Position numbers and translations under genes: made by a program. Source: Membranipora membranacea (lineage: Eukaryota > Bryozoa > Gymnolaemata > Cheilostomatida > Membraniporidae). From it: 64,000 nucleotides of DNA. The notes below the pieces were generated by a model that had not been told where the DNA came from, did no database searches, and worked only from the letters and a program-made list of their open reading frames with translations. Location of the stretch: assembly GCA_914767715.1 (NCBI GenBank), contig OU612067.1, positions 32,708,162 through 32,772,161 on the forward strand, in the 5' to 3' direction. Position 1 is the first letter of the stretch. Every line of letters begins with the position of its first letter. Shown one piece after another: positions 28,643 through 40,251 of the stretch.

Positions 28643-28936
28643 AGGTAAATTCGCGACCTTGGATATATATATTAAATAATCAATAAGTAATCAATGGAAA
28701 TCCCATTTTCATTGGAAAATCCAACTGAATACAACTCGAATTCAAGTTGTCTCCCTATTATCAATGAGGAGATAATTCTAAGTTTCATGTCATGAAACTT
28801 AGAATTATCTCCTCATTGGTGATAGGGAGACAACTTGAATTCAAGTTGGATTCAGTTGGATTTTCCAATGAAAATGGGATTTCCATTGATTACTTATTGA
28901 TTATTTAATATATATACCAAGGTCGTGAATTTACCT
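28643..28936. mobile_element. Near-perfect 294-bp palindrome (foldback/MITE)
   Basis: The arms of about 143 bp run from AGGTAAATTCGCGACCTTGG on the left to CCAAGGTCGTGAATTTACCT on the right and meet at TTTCATGTCATGAAA near 28790. Only a few mismatches separate the arms, so a transcript through it would form a long hairpin. There is no ORF. The flanks (CTAT and TATG) do not give a clear target-site duplication. Confidence 0.9.
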
Positions 28937-29446
28937 TATGCTGATGCTGTTGGTACTAAAATAAAATAATAATAACTTAACTTCAACTAAATTGCTAGCT
29001 ATGACCTGTTGCACAGGGTGGAGGGGGTGTTGAAGAGTTTAGGGGGTGTGTCAACTTGTGTTATCTATCACTGCATGTTGGATAATAATACTTGGTCCCA
29101 AGGAGTATCACTAAACACAGATGGGAATATGTCAGTGACGATCTCTTGCTATTTTATGCATCAGCTTGTGTTTCCATGACCGAAGCTGTCCCGTCTTCTC
29201 GGGTGCCACACTTGGTTTCCTGTATAATTGACTAGGGTTTTATTAAGGTACAAGACCCATTGAAATAACATTGTGTTTTCTTCATACTTTCTTGAGTTTA
29301 TTTTCTAAAATACAAAGACAAAATAACCAAACATGAGCAGCGTAGACAACAATAAAACATACAAAACAAGTAGCTTCTAGATTGACAAGGGAGTTACCCA
29401 TCACTGGCAAATCCTGTAACAGGCGATGATTTTCAGGAGGGGTCAT

Positions 29447-29452
29447 TTTATT
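29447..29452 (-). terminator. Polyadenylation signal of member A
   Basis: AATAAA on the minus strand about 60 bp downstream of the TGA at 29515-29513. Assigned by position only. Confidence 0.45.
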
Positions 29453-29512
29453 TTGTATGTTATGCCTCCTTTCCTCATTCTGTTACTTGTATGTGATGAT
29501 GTCTGTTCTCTC

Positions 29513-31139
29513 TCAGCAGCATGGCCCACATGGATCACAGCAGCCAGTCGCAAAGTTAGGATAGGCGTAGCTCGGGTAGCAGGGAGAAGTGCACATAGGT
29601 GGACCCATTGTCATACAACAGGGATTCCCCCCGAACTGACAACACCCATTGCCATTGCCTCCTCCTGAAAGCATGATATGAAACTTTAATCTGTTAAGTA
29701 GTAGCAATTATATTTTGCTTTTGGTTGCTTACGTACATCAAAATCGTATCGGGTAATTATTGCTATCATACTTGGTGAGATAATGTGAGCAAGATAAATT
29801 ATCCATTGACCAGTAAGTAAAGACAAATTAGATCCAGGGATCTCAACCACTCGGGTTTAGCCCAGATTACTCATATTTTCAGGTTCAACTTCGGGCATCT
29901 CAGGGGATTTCAGAATAGGAGCTAAAAACTCAAATTTCCCCTCATAACCATCCAAATATGGGAATTTCAGAATATACAGTTGGTTATTATTGATTATCTA
30001 GCTGCTTATAAATTTAAACGGAAAATTTCACCCACAAAACCAATAAAAGTCATCTGTAGAACCCTAAGTTGATAGCTAGGTTTCTGCATCCAGACCTTGA
30101 AGGGAAGACTTACATAGCCCCCAAACCCTAAGCTGTTCATGCACGGGCGTTCTGCACCTTCGATGTGCCACTACGCGTATATGTATTGGTGAAGCCCAGA
30201 AATTGGATCATCCCAGGTTCAGAGCCCTGATTGGATCATGTTTCACCTAGCTTGTTTAATTCAATATTTTGAAGCTATCTTCTTCACAAATTTCAGGAGA
30301 TGTTAGTAGTATCTACTCTACATGAAGTAGGAAATACCAATGGAAGCAGTGAATGTAACAGAGATTACCGTGTAGATATGAATGTATCCTATAACTAACC
30401 TGAGCTACCACTTTTCCCTTTCCCTTTCTTTGCTCCCTTGCCCTTCTTGCCTCCATCACCACACCCGGGTCCACCCTGCATTCCTCCACCAGGAGGACAT
30501 GGCGTGCCACAGTAGGGCAGAGCTCCCTGAGAGATGAGCTGGGCTGCGTAGTACGAGTTATAGTACTGATAGTAGGCTGCGTAGTAAGCTGTCCATGGGT
30601 CTAAAGGTATCATCGGGCCTTCTCCCATCATCCCTTTTCCTAAAATGCAGAATATGATGCTATTCGCCTGATCTTTTCTACAATTCTTACTTTACTACAC
30701 ATTGCCAGTTATGGACATTCGCTGTGGTGTGTGACGTTAAATCATGTCAGTGATCACCAGAAATAGGAGGGTAGAGCACATAGAAAGGCCATGTGCTACA
30801 AAATATCACTAGAACCTGATAATGCATTCACGTATCAAGCCATCTGTGGAGTGGAAAAATCCACCTAGTAGAAAATGACATAGAACTTCATATATATAAT
30901 CCAAGTTATTTTTATTATAATCAAAATTCTGCAGCATCAGTCACCTACTTACCTCCCTTCTTGCCTTTCTTAGAGCTTGCTTTAGACGACTTAGAAGACT
31001 TAGTCCCTGTGTCACTGCTGTCATCACTTCCACTACCGCTACTGTCGGAGTCAGAGTCACTACCACTACTAGCTGACTTACTCTTACTACCCGATTTTCC
31101 TGACTTTGATTTAGACTTGCTGCTACTCCAGAATGGCAT
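29513..31139 (-). CDS. Small-protein family member A: Ser/Lys-rich, Tyr core, Cys-rich tail
   Basis: Exons 31139-30953, 30639-30400 and 29664-29513; both introns are phase 1; 192 aa. Exon 1 encodes MPFWSSSKSKSKSGKSGSKS and more Ser/Lys/Asp low complexity. Exon 2 has PLDPWTAYYAAYYQYYNSYY, then a Gly/Cys/Lys-rich run. Exon 3 is Gly- and Cys-rich and ends CDPCGPCC. No signal peptide or membrane segment. It differs from the other members in lacking the Lys tail at the very end and in carrying the Cys cluster in its own exon. Function unknown; the composition would suit a cross-linked structural or chromatin-packing role, but nothing in the sequence decides this. A minus-strand AATAAA lies about 60 bp after the stop. 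Confidence 0.7.
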
Positions 31140-31844
31140 GTTTCAGCAGGTTATTTACGAAAAAGCTAATTTTTTTACACACAGAAGATTATCTTTTCAC
31201 TTTCGAAATGTCATTTTCAGTTTGTTTTTAAGTCAGCCGGCTGACATTGAGTTTTTCCCTTGAGGCTGCCTTATTGGCAGACCTAACTCCCACATGTACA
31301 GCATCACGTCTCATTCATTCATTCGTTCTTATCTGTTTGTAAATTGTGCAGGCCTAAGTTAAATATATCATACAATACTTTTTTTGTCATTAACAATTCA
31401 TCATTTCAGATGTTTACATTATATTTTACATCATAAGGAGTTTGGATCGTATGCTGGACGGAATCAGTCTCACTGAACCTAAAACCATTGAAGGATAGAA
31501 TTTCATTGCTTGTCTTATATACCCTATCAGATGTTTTATAAACTATAAACTAACATTGATTAAGCAAAGCTGTTTTTATCAGCGACAATGTCACCTTCTC
31601 AAAAAGGAAGACATTTCAGCAGTGAAATGTTGTAAACAAAACTACTTTCACTATGTCTTTTCATGTTTTCTCCTCTTTCTTAGAGGGAAGAAAACTTCTG
31701 GTAATCACAAACTATCTCAAGGGGTCAACATCATGGTTCAAGCTTGGCTTCAACCCTACCCATCCTTCCAGAAGAGCAAAATCCTTTTGTTAGAGGAAGG
31801 GGATGATCAACCCTCTTGTATTATTGTTTTATATTGTTTTCAGC

Positions 31845-31850
31845 TTTATT
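31845..31850 (-). terminator. Polyadenylation signal of member B
   Basis: Minus-strand AATAAA about 33 bp after the stop codon; another overlaps the stop itself at 31887-31882. Confidence 0.4.
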
Positions 31851-31882
31851 GTTCTTCTCTCTTGTAAAAAATATGATTATGT

Positions 31883-32654
31883 TTATTTTTTGGATTTTCT
31901 GCGCCCACCACCCCCAGCTTGTTGGGCGTGATCACAGCAGCAACAGGGCCCACAGTAAGGGGAGTAACATCTCATAGTGGCGTAGTAAGTCTTCAGGTAC
32001 ATGGCGTAGGGGGTGTCACATTTATCCAGCCCTGCATCAGACTTTGCTGACTTCTTACTGCTTCGACCTGCAAGCAAATGACAGAAACATTCTTACATTG
32101 GTTATTGGCATCTTGTCTTTTTGCATAGCCTCAAATTAGCCAAATTATTGATATTGGTAACTATGATTTACCCGACCCCGTTACTTTTTGAAATCTCACA
32201 CTTCCACTAACATGAAATCACACCCAAATTAGGTAAAGTAATATCTAGCTGATGTTCACTTCTCCAGGGTGCAAGCTGACTTTTGTAATGTAATTGTAGT
32301 TGCACTAGAAAGAGTTCTGTGTCACTGAATAATCCTCTGTGGCACACAGCAGCTCTAGTACAATCTGACAACCGGTTTTCACAGAGTTTCAGGTTCTTGT
32401 TAATATTTGAACCAGAAATATGATTGGGATGAAATCACCCATTATGATTGCCTGTTGCAAAAATGGTTCGTGAAAGTTATCGAGAAGTGAGTTCAGCCAA
32501 TATATATAAATAGTTCTTAAACTCTTTAGACATGGCAAGGTATATCGCCAATAATGCATAAATAGGTAAGTCACCTGGAGCCAATACTCAACTCACCAGA
32601 ACTACTGGAACTAGATGAGCTTGATGAGCCTGAGGAGCCAAATAGCCATCCCAT
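31883..32654 (-). CDS. Small-protein family member B: Ser-rich, Tyr/Cys core, Lys tail
   Basis: Exons 32654-32597 and 32067-31883, phase-1 intron, 80 aa. Exon 1 encodes MGWLFGSSGSSSSSSSSS, closely like the first exon of member F. Exon 2 has KCDTPYAMYLKTYYATMRCY, a Cys run (CGPCCCC) and a basic end, RRKSKK. It is the shortest member with only one intron; the middle Ser/Lys exon of C and D is missing. The stop TAA overlaps an AATAAA and a second AATAAA lies about 33 bp further. Function unknown. Confidence 0.65.
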
Positions 32655-32925
32655 TTTGTCCCATCAAGGGAAGAATGACTACCAAAAAATAAATACGGTA
32701 GCGGTAATTGGATACTGACAATTAGTCTGAAATTTCTAAAAAATTACAATGGATGGAGGACTTCAGCTATACAATGGGAAGAACATAAGTAATGGTGAAA
32801 CGTCTTCTGTAAATCATTACGTTGATATCAAGGGAGAATCTCAATCTTCATCAATCTCATTTTACCCCTACATATACAACCTTTATGGGCTTACCTGTAT
32901 GAGACATGAGCAGAAGGATCTCCGA

Positions 32926-33925
32926 CTATTTCTTCCCTTTCTTTCCTCCATCACTGCAGCAGGGATTACAATATCCCCCACCACAGGGATTACAGCAGTA
33001 ATAAGGATAGTAGTAATTCATATAACAGCCATACCAAGCCCACGGGTTATAACCACACGGTCCTGTATGAAGGATAGAATGTGGTAGTTTAAAGATAGAG
33101 ATGGCTGTAATTCATCATCGATTGTTTGGAAAACCTGGACTAGGTCAGTCAGTTTAATAGGATGAGGTCGCTTGTCTAGTCATTCAAGGATCGTAGTTTC
33201 CTTGTTCTTCACAATCTTTCTGCTTACATAAAAAAGGCTAGATATCGTCATCTCAAACAACAAGAGAATTGCATTTCCTACATAAAACATGTTAACCTAC
33301 AGATATAGTTTTCTCAGATCTGAGGCTAAGCCTACTATACTTACCACAACAGCAGCTGTCTTTATCTTCCTTACTGCTTTTCACACTATTGATTTTTACA
33401 CTTTTGTTTTTTCCTCTGCTGGTTTTTCCACTACTGGTTTTTCCACTACTTGTTTTAGCTTTACTGGTTTTTCCGCTACTGGTTTTCTCACCACTGCTTG
33501 TCTCAGTACTGCTAGATCCACTACTAGTTCCGGTTTCTGTGCCTACAAAAATAGTGATGACCAGCATACTATTGCTCCCTCTGTTACCAAAGAGCTAATA
33601 TACTTGGCGAGGTGCCTCAAGACAAAGCCTTACCAGCCCTTAGCAATTGGGAATGAAGAGCCTGACACTTTGTCCTGGCAAGAACAACAGTTGAAAAAAT
33701 ACTGTCAAGCAAAAATTGAGTAGGGAAGTAAAATCTCATTATTCACAATTCCTTCCTGTGCTGCTTGCAGGGAAACATCATCAGAGAGTTCATCTGATTT
33801 GCGCATGCTTGTACCGTAAGTGTATTAGAGATAGGTCAAAACAATCTTGGATGGTTTTGTTTATTGAACAAGGAATTGATGTGATTGTGTTTACCTGATG
33901 AAGATTCCTTATGCTTCTTAGCCAT
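32926..33925 (-). CDS. Small-protein family member C: Ser/Lys repeats and Cys/Tyr core
   Basis: Exons 33925-33895 (MAKKHKESSS), 33542-33345 and 33062-32926; both introns phase 1; 121 aa. The middle exon is built from imperfect TSSGK pentamers and ends in CCC. The last exon has GPCGYNPWAWYGCYMNYYYP, more Cys pairs and the tail GGKKGKK. No signal peptide. Member D matches it exon for exon and in flanking DNA, so the two come from a recent tandem duplication of about 1.8 kb. Function unknown; a cytoplasmic or nuclear location fits the lack of targeting signals. Confidence 0.7.
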
Positions 33926-34560
33926 TGTATCAGTTCGTCATCTCATCGCTTCAGGCCACAGATTATCCAAGTATGTTTTTAATAATTTTGCTGTTTTTTT
34001 TGCATTTTCTTATTATTTGTGATATCAGAGACTGCCCATAGCAGACTTGTTACCGACAAACTGATGTTGTGAGGAATTCAACAACAATCACAAGTTAAAG
34101 AGAAAGGGAGGATAACCCTGATAAGACCTGTATAACCTTCCCACAATGCAATTATAGCCCGGGATTCCCAGTCAAGTAAATCAGATTAATCTTGTTTACA
34201 GTATCATCGCTGGGAACTTGTCGGCTATTGCCTTGATGGACACTCATTCTGATAACCCTGTTTTCTCTATTCTCTATCTGTTTAAAAAACGGTGATTATT
34301 GATTATAGAGCAATCGAATGGTTTTATTGACCGCTAAGGATTTAGTAATTAAAATGGAAAGGATGTGGTTATAATCTTTTACTGTTTTTTTTATGCACTG
34401 ATATAAAAAGCACATAGCAATGATTCTCTGATATAATTGACAAACAAAAATCAGCAGAATGAATACAGTGACCATAAAATTAAAACATGCAGTCCATCTT
34501 AAAATTTCTACCAAATTACGAATGATGACAAAGGATAAAAACTTCAGTTAGACAACATGG
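33926..34560 (-). promoter_or_regulatory. Upstream region of member C, duplicated upstream of D
   Basis: A stretch with GAGGAATTCAACAACAATCA and CCCACAATGCAATTATAGCC recurs in order upstream of D (about 35,940-36,160, GAGGAATTCAACGACAATCA and CCCATCATGCAACTGGAGCC). A related piece also occurs at about 24,990 in an intron of the WD40 gene (CCCACAATGCAACTGTAATC), so part of it is a dispersed repeat. It would contain the promoters of both genes, but no specific element is identifiable. Confidence 0.35.
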
Positions 34561-34687
34561 CAAACATCGAGGTACCAATCTCAACAACTTTTATATAACA
34601 CTAGAGTATTTTACATTCATTTATGTATATATGAAATATTGCTTTCACCCGCCTACCCTGGTGAGATAAGAGCATAAGGATCTTATG

Positions 34688-35798
34688 CTATTTCTTGCCT
34701 TTCTTTCCTCCATCACAGCAGCAGCCTCCACAGGGACTACATCCGTAGTATGGAGCTATGATACTATAGTAACCTGCATACCAAGCCCAAGGGTTACAAC
34801 CACATGGTCCTGTGTAAAGGATAGAAGGTCAAGGTTAACTCTGGACGTCGTCTGCACAATAGTTTCTAGACTATGGTGCCTGAGAATCAATCAATTAATC
34901 ACTTCAAAAAGATGGATTGGATACTGAATGAGAGAATTATATATTGTTTGTTCGGGTGATTAATGGAGCTAGAGCAGTTTCCATCTCAAACAAAGATCGA
35001 ACTGCAATTGCACGGATGAGGGGCATTGAGCAACGACATACATAAGGGAGTAAACTCCTCAAACAAAGACAGTTCTCTAGGATCTGAGGCTAAGCCTACT
35101 ATACTTACTACAGCAGCAGTTGTCTTTATCCTTACTGCTTTTTACACTATTGATTGTTACACTACTGAATCTTTCACTGCTGGTTTTTCCGCTTCTGGTT
35201 TTTCCACTACTAGCTGTTCCACTACTAGTTCGACCACTACTAGTTATCCCACTACTGGTTTTTCCTTTACTGGTTTTCCCACTACTGGTTCTATCACCAC
35301 TGCTTGTTCCACTACTAGTTCCAGATTCTGTGCCTAAATAAGTAGTGATGTAACAGCTGTTCAGCAAACTATTGCTCTCTCCCTGCTTCTACAGAGCTAG
35401 AATAGTTGGTGTGGTGTGGTTAGTTGCCTCGAGTCAAAGCTTTGCCAGCCCCCGGCAACAAGATATGAGGAGCAAACCTGGTCCGTGTTAGAAGAACAAT
35501 TGTAGTGATACTGTGATGCTAGCTGTGCATTAGGAAAGAAAATGAGTGTAATCATGATTATCTTTGATCTCATTCTCCTCATCCTTACTAAGCTTGCAGC
35601 AGGGTGGCATGATCCTGTCATGTTACACTCACCAACAATGGCACAGGGAAATATCTTAGAAATAATCTGCTTTACGCATGCTTGTACCGCAAGTGTATGT
35701 ATAAAGTCAAAATAAACAACTATGATGATTTGTTTAGCAGACAAGAGTTTGCTGCTATTCTGTTTACCTGATGAAAAAGCCTTGTGTCTCCTCGCCAT
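34688..35798 (-). CDS. Small-protein family member D: tandem paralog of C
   Basis: Exons 35798-35768 (MARRHKAFSS), 35333-35109 and 34809-34688; both introns phase 1; 125 aa. The middle exon again consists of TSSGK-like pentamers (more copies than in C) ending in CCC. The last exon reads RPCGCNPWAWYAGYYSIIAP, then Cys clusters and the same GGKKGKK end. The second junction makes Arg where C has Gly, because the donor base is A. The pentamer number difference between C and D shows repeat-length evolution in coding sequence. Function unknown. Confidence 0.7.
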
Positions 35799-36610
35799 GC
35801 TGTCAGTTCATGACCTCATCACTTAAGACCAGAGAATATTGCATTAGTATCCAAAGACTTTTTATTTTTGCTGATTTTTTATTTTCATTTTATTAGTAAA
35901 TTTTTCAGAGACCATCGATTGTGGACTTTTCACCTACATACTCACGTTGTGAGGAATTCAACGACAATCAGAAGCGAAAGAGAGGATGACTCTGGCTGGA
36001 CTTGTGCAACCTTCCCATCATGCAACTGGAGCCTGGAATTCCCAAAAAATAGATTAAACTTGTTGACATTAGGTATAAGTGCGACATGTGTTCCCTTTTA
36101 CATTGATTATTAAAAATCAATTTTCTTTCAAATAGGCCTATTTGAGCTGATCTCTCTGGGAACTTGTTGACTATTGCTCTGAGTACTCCTGTAGGTGTCA
36201 ATTCACTATCCATTTCACAACTTTGATAAGCAAGCATTTAAACCGTTCTATCTAATGTAAATGATTAGGTAGTAAAGCAAAGAAAGATAGTACTTAGTTT
36301 TATACTTTTTATTGTTTTTTATTACGCACTGATGTAAAAAGCAGAAAGCAAGGATATATCCTGGCATTAATAACAAATCCACCCTTATGACCTTGACCTT
36401 GATGACAGCGTTAACAGCCTCATAATAGAAGGACCTAAATGGCGCTTGTTATAAAACCATCATAACATTCAATAGATTGTGATACATCGAGACAATACCT
36501 CATATAGGCACTCATAAAAAATCCATCTTGTGCACCCTTCTCCGTGCAACACTTTCTGTGTTTGGACCAATGTGACAGACAAAACTCAAACATACAAATA
36601 GATCATTCCT

Positions 36611-37707
36611 TCATTTCTTCTTCTTTTTGCTCTTTTTACTTTTTTTATCGTCTTCATCACAACAGCAGCAGCAGTTGTTAAAGGTTTTACTTTTCTTCTT
36701 GCTGTGATCACAGCAGTGGTTGTTACAGCATTGAGGCATACAAGGTGAGCAGTAAGAGACGGGGCAGTAACTGGGATAATAACCCCAGCAAGTATATCCA
36801 CAGCATCGCAGGTAGGCCGCGTACCACTGGTAATACGCCTGGAATGGCACTGTAAATATAATATAATAACATATATTATAATAAACTATAATATATATAG
36901 AGCTTTTGAGACAATTTCCCCAGCCAACCACCACTGCTTGGTATGACAATTAGTTTTGACTATTTAGGTGAGATGGCCACTAATAAACGGTTGTGTGACT
37001 GTCATCATCTAAGGCTGACCTAATCAACCTGCTAAAAACCAAAATGAATCGGGCCATTATTTGACACATAGAGTTTTTATTCATTTTTGGCCTGACTGCT
37101 GGCAACTCAGGCTTGTTTGGAGGTCAAAGGTTAACTGTATATCAGGATATCCTAGTTGCTTCCTTTATTGGCTCATGGCTAGATAACAGCGTTAAGCCGA
37201 TTTTTGAAAGCATTGAGATTCCCAAGAATGTTTCCAATAACTACTACCCATGGCCTACTTATGTTTGGTCATAGAAAACACGTGTGTGTGTTTTGTCCAT
37301 AGAGTTAGTATATACTCTATGGTTTTGTCTATGTGTTTGGTGATTAACTACTTGGTAAACTAGTCAGCTTCTTCTACATGACACTAATGGCACAATAAAT
37401 GATAACAGATCTGGGTTACATATAAGTCAGCTGTAGATGATTATATACTTACTCATTCCACACGGTCCCTGACAGCATCTATGGCAGCAATCATCACTCT
37501 CATCATCGTCATCGCCGTCTCCCTTTCCTTTACCCTTCTTCTTATTCTGCTTCTTCTCTTTACCAGACTTGCTTTTTTTATTACTTTTCTTGTCATTTTT
37601 TTTAGTATCCTTGGTGCTTTTCTTTGTGCGCTTGGTGCTGTTCTTACTGCTGGCAGCGGTTGCCCCTGTCTCACTGGAGTCATCTTCAGTACCATCCGAC
37701 TCTGAAC
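36611..37707 (-). CDS. Small-protein family member E: Lys/Asp-rich and Cys-rich (first exon not found)
   Basis: Exons 37707-37453 and 36849-36611 join at a phase-1 intron. The incoming phase is also 1, so a short ATG exon should lie between 37708 and about 38850; I could not identify it. Exon 2 is Ser/Thr/Lys-rich then acidic and ends DDCCHRCCQGPCGM. The last exon begins MPFQAYYQWYAAYLRCCGYT, followed by many Cys pairs and a strongly basic end (KKSKKSKKKKK). It has the most cysteines of the cluster. The shared GPCG and Tyr pattern ties it to C and D. Function unknown. Confidence 0.6.
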
Positions 37708-38869
37708 CTAGCAGGATATAAATGAATGATATAGTACTACCCCTTCACATGGGCTCTTACGCTTACACAACGATTCACCTTGACCCGCAAGTGCTTAAAA
37801 CTATAAAGGGTAAACATACAACCTGTGCAGTGTCCTTAATAGAGTATATGGTGGATACCTGGTGAGGTTGGTTGAACTTTAAGCGTCTGCTGTTCTTACT
37901 ATGAGGAATAGCGATTACAATTCCTTTGTCTAATTCTATGTACAGTATGTTTGTATGACGCCAGCAAGATATTCAATGTTTCTTATTCAATTATTACCAA
38001 CAGCTTTCACTGGTAGATCAGATCAGATCAGGTCCTGCTTGGTTTGCACCACAAGAACGGCAAATGATCACTGAATTAATAATTCCACAAATCAAGGAGT
38101 AACATGTGTCACTCTGTGACTCCTTGCACAAACCAACTTAGTTTTGAATATTTTTAACTGATATTATGTGGGTGAAGAGTGACTTGACCCACTTGATGAA
38201 CTCATTGACTCCTCTCCGACCGATCCTTTCTCCTCTCTGATCTCACCCCAGACCCGCTCTTAACATGTACTCTTTTGGAAACCTATTTCATGGTATAAGC
38301 TTGTCACTTCAGACCCGCTGAAGACTTTTAATCCTTCCTTGATAGTAATATCAAGACAACAATAGTGTCACATTGTCACAACTTGTTAATAATATCGAGA
38401 CAACAATAGTTTCACATTGCTGTACCTTCTGTAAGAGCTAACTCAGAGCACTGTGTGGGTCCGTGTCGCGTTTTGACACTATCTACTCTGCTTCTAGGTG
38501 TGTGTTTGGGCGTGGACTGTGGCAGCGGCATAGCAAGGGTTTGGAATGAGTTTGCTTCCCTATGGTGGCGGAGTAATGTCGCAAAAGTAGGATACCTGAA
38601 TTTTGTGGCATCACTCCGCCTACGCAGAGGAAACAAACTTGTTCTAGATCTTATAGAGGTGATTATTCCATGCTATTTGGAGTGTTTAGCCTTCATGATT
38701 GGGGTGCTTGGTCTTCACGAGCTTTTCAGTGTAGTCAATGTTGTCTGCATTTTGATCGTTTGCGGAGTTGATATAGTTGGTCATCACTGCATATTCAGAA
38801 ATCTTGCACACATCATAGAGCCAATGTAGATCAGTATGGATTGTTTCAAACTTCAAGTTTCAGACAATA
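37708..38869. other. Stretch between members E and F
   Basis: Should hold the missing first exon and promoter of member E. A plus-strand open frame (38455-38829) and a minus-strand one opposite it overlap here; neither has splice, family or codon support. A short direct repeat (AATATCAAGACAACAATAGT and a near copy) occurs at about 38,350-38,410. Confidence 0.4.
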
Positions 38870-38875
38870 TTTATT
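38870..38875 (-). terminator. Polyadenylation signal of member F
   Basis: Minus-strand AATAAA about 115 bp after the TAG at 38993-38991. Confidence 0.4.
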
Positions 38876-38990
38876 AAACGAAAGATGAAACAAAATAAGA
38901 AATAAAGGTCACCAAATATGTGGCTCTTTTTATCGAAAATAGTTTCTCTGCTCCTTAAAAAATGAAAATAATCATTATGTTTCTGTCTCC

Positions 38991-40251
38991 CTATTTCTTC
39001 TTCTTGCCCTTTGATTGGAAGCACTCGGGGGCTATCATCGAAGTCGCGATGATGTACTTCTCCATTATATTATAGTATGTAGCCAGATAATTCTCATTAT
39101 AACTCTGATAGTACAGTACATGCGGAGGTAGGCACTCAACCCCTGTAAAGAGATCAGCATGGATTACCAAGATTTATACAGTAGTTCCCTACAGGATGAT
39201 AATATTCACTGAATTGAAGTCAAATACCTGGCCAAGAATTTGTCAATTACAGGTTTAGTTATTTGTGACTTTCAGCATTCCCATGATAAAATGCTTTTGA
39301 CTAGCGGTTTGGAGATCACCAACGTTTTTAATTGTTTTCAAAATTTAATCTTAATTTTAGTCTTGCTTATCATTGCACTCTCTTTCTGATGGGTCCTTTA
39401 GGAACTTACTTGTGCCAGCCTTAGATCTGATGGGAATATTAGGATCTTACTTATGCCAGCCTTAGATCTGATGAGAATATTAGGGACTTACATGTGCCAG
39501 CCTAAGAACTGACGAATCTATAAGGAACTTACTTGTGCCACCCTTAGATCTGACAAGAATATTAGGATCTTACTTATGCCAGCCTTAGATCTGATGAGAA
39601 TATTAGGGACTTACTTGTGTCAGCCTTAGATCTGATGAGAATATTAGGATCTTACTTATGCCACCCTAAGAAATGACGAATCTATAAGGAACTTACTTAT
39701 GCCAGCCTTAGATCTGATGAGAATATTAGGATCTTACTTATGCCAGCCTTAGATCTGATGAGAATATTAGGGACTTACTTGTGCCACCCTTAGATTTCTT
39801 ACTCAGATTGTCAGACAGCCAGGTAGATCCTGTTGTTGTTGTTCTTCTCGTTGAAGTCCCTGATAAACAAATCAACAATTACTAACTTCTTATGCATCTT
39901 GGCATCTCACCCATCAATATTTCCTCTTTTGAGGGGAAATACAACATACAGGTTAAGCTCTAATTAGCCTGCGTCGTATCTCTGGGGGGAGCAACTCCAA
40001 ATGCAGGCAAATTGGATCAAACTTGATATAGTCTAGTTAGTCTCCCAATGGCTAGAGCTTAGTCTACCAAACATATCCAACAGTTTTATAACTTATCTAA
40101 TCAATCTTTACTGCTCAAGCCACTAAATAGTCGATCACTAACTACCCGGTACCATTTACTAAGTCATACAAGACAAACCTGAGCCGCTACTAGAGCTAGA
40201 CCCTGAGCTACTTGACGAGGAGGATGACTTCTTAGAACTGAACCAGCCCAT
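38991..40251 (-). CDS. Small-protein family member F: Ser-rich with Tyr core, few cysteines
   Basis: Exons 40251-40179 (MGWFSSKKSSSSSSSSGSSS), 39859-39779 and 39142-38991; both introns phase 1; 101 aa. The last exon has PPHVLYYQSYNENYLATYYN and ends SKGKKKK. It keeps the Tyr pattern and Lys tail but has only two cysteines, so the Cys cluster is not the defining feature of the family. Intron 2 contains a 45-bp repeat array that begins at its own 5' splice site. A minus-strand AATAAA follows about 115 bp after the stop. Function unknown. Confidence 0.65.
39400..39790 (-). repeat. 45-bp minisatellite derived from an exon end and its splice donor
   Basis: About nine units read on the minus strand as ATCTAAGGCTGGCATAAGTA followed by AG, YCCYTAATATTCTCATCAG. 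The first copy is the true end of the 39859-39779 exon (CTAAGGGTGGCACAA then GTAAGT). Each later unit repeats that exon end, a GTAAG donor, a CTAAT branch-like motif and a CATCAG acceptor-like end. Two units are diverged (CTAAGAACTGACG and CTAAGAAATGACG on the plus strand). Confidence 0.85.

Larger units (their letters stand above)
28254..29512. other. Intergenic region between the WD40 gene and the small-protein cluster
   Basis: Convergent 3' ends meet here. Apart from the long palindrome at 28643-28936, this is AT-rich unique sequence. I see no supported exon and no RNA gene. Confidence 0.6.

Noticed and set aside
30961-31263. Leu-rich plus-strand frame opposite member A
   Set aside because: Antisense shadow of the Ser/Lys-rich exon; the minus frame has proper splice phases.
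38455-38829. 124-residue plus-strand frame with a signal-peptide-like start
   Set aside because: No splice context, no recognised family and an overlapping minus-strand frame; likely chance.
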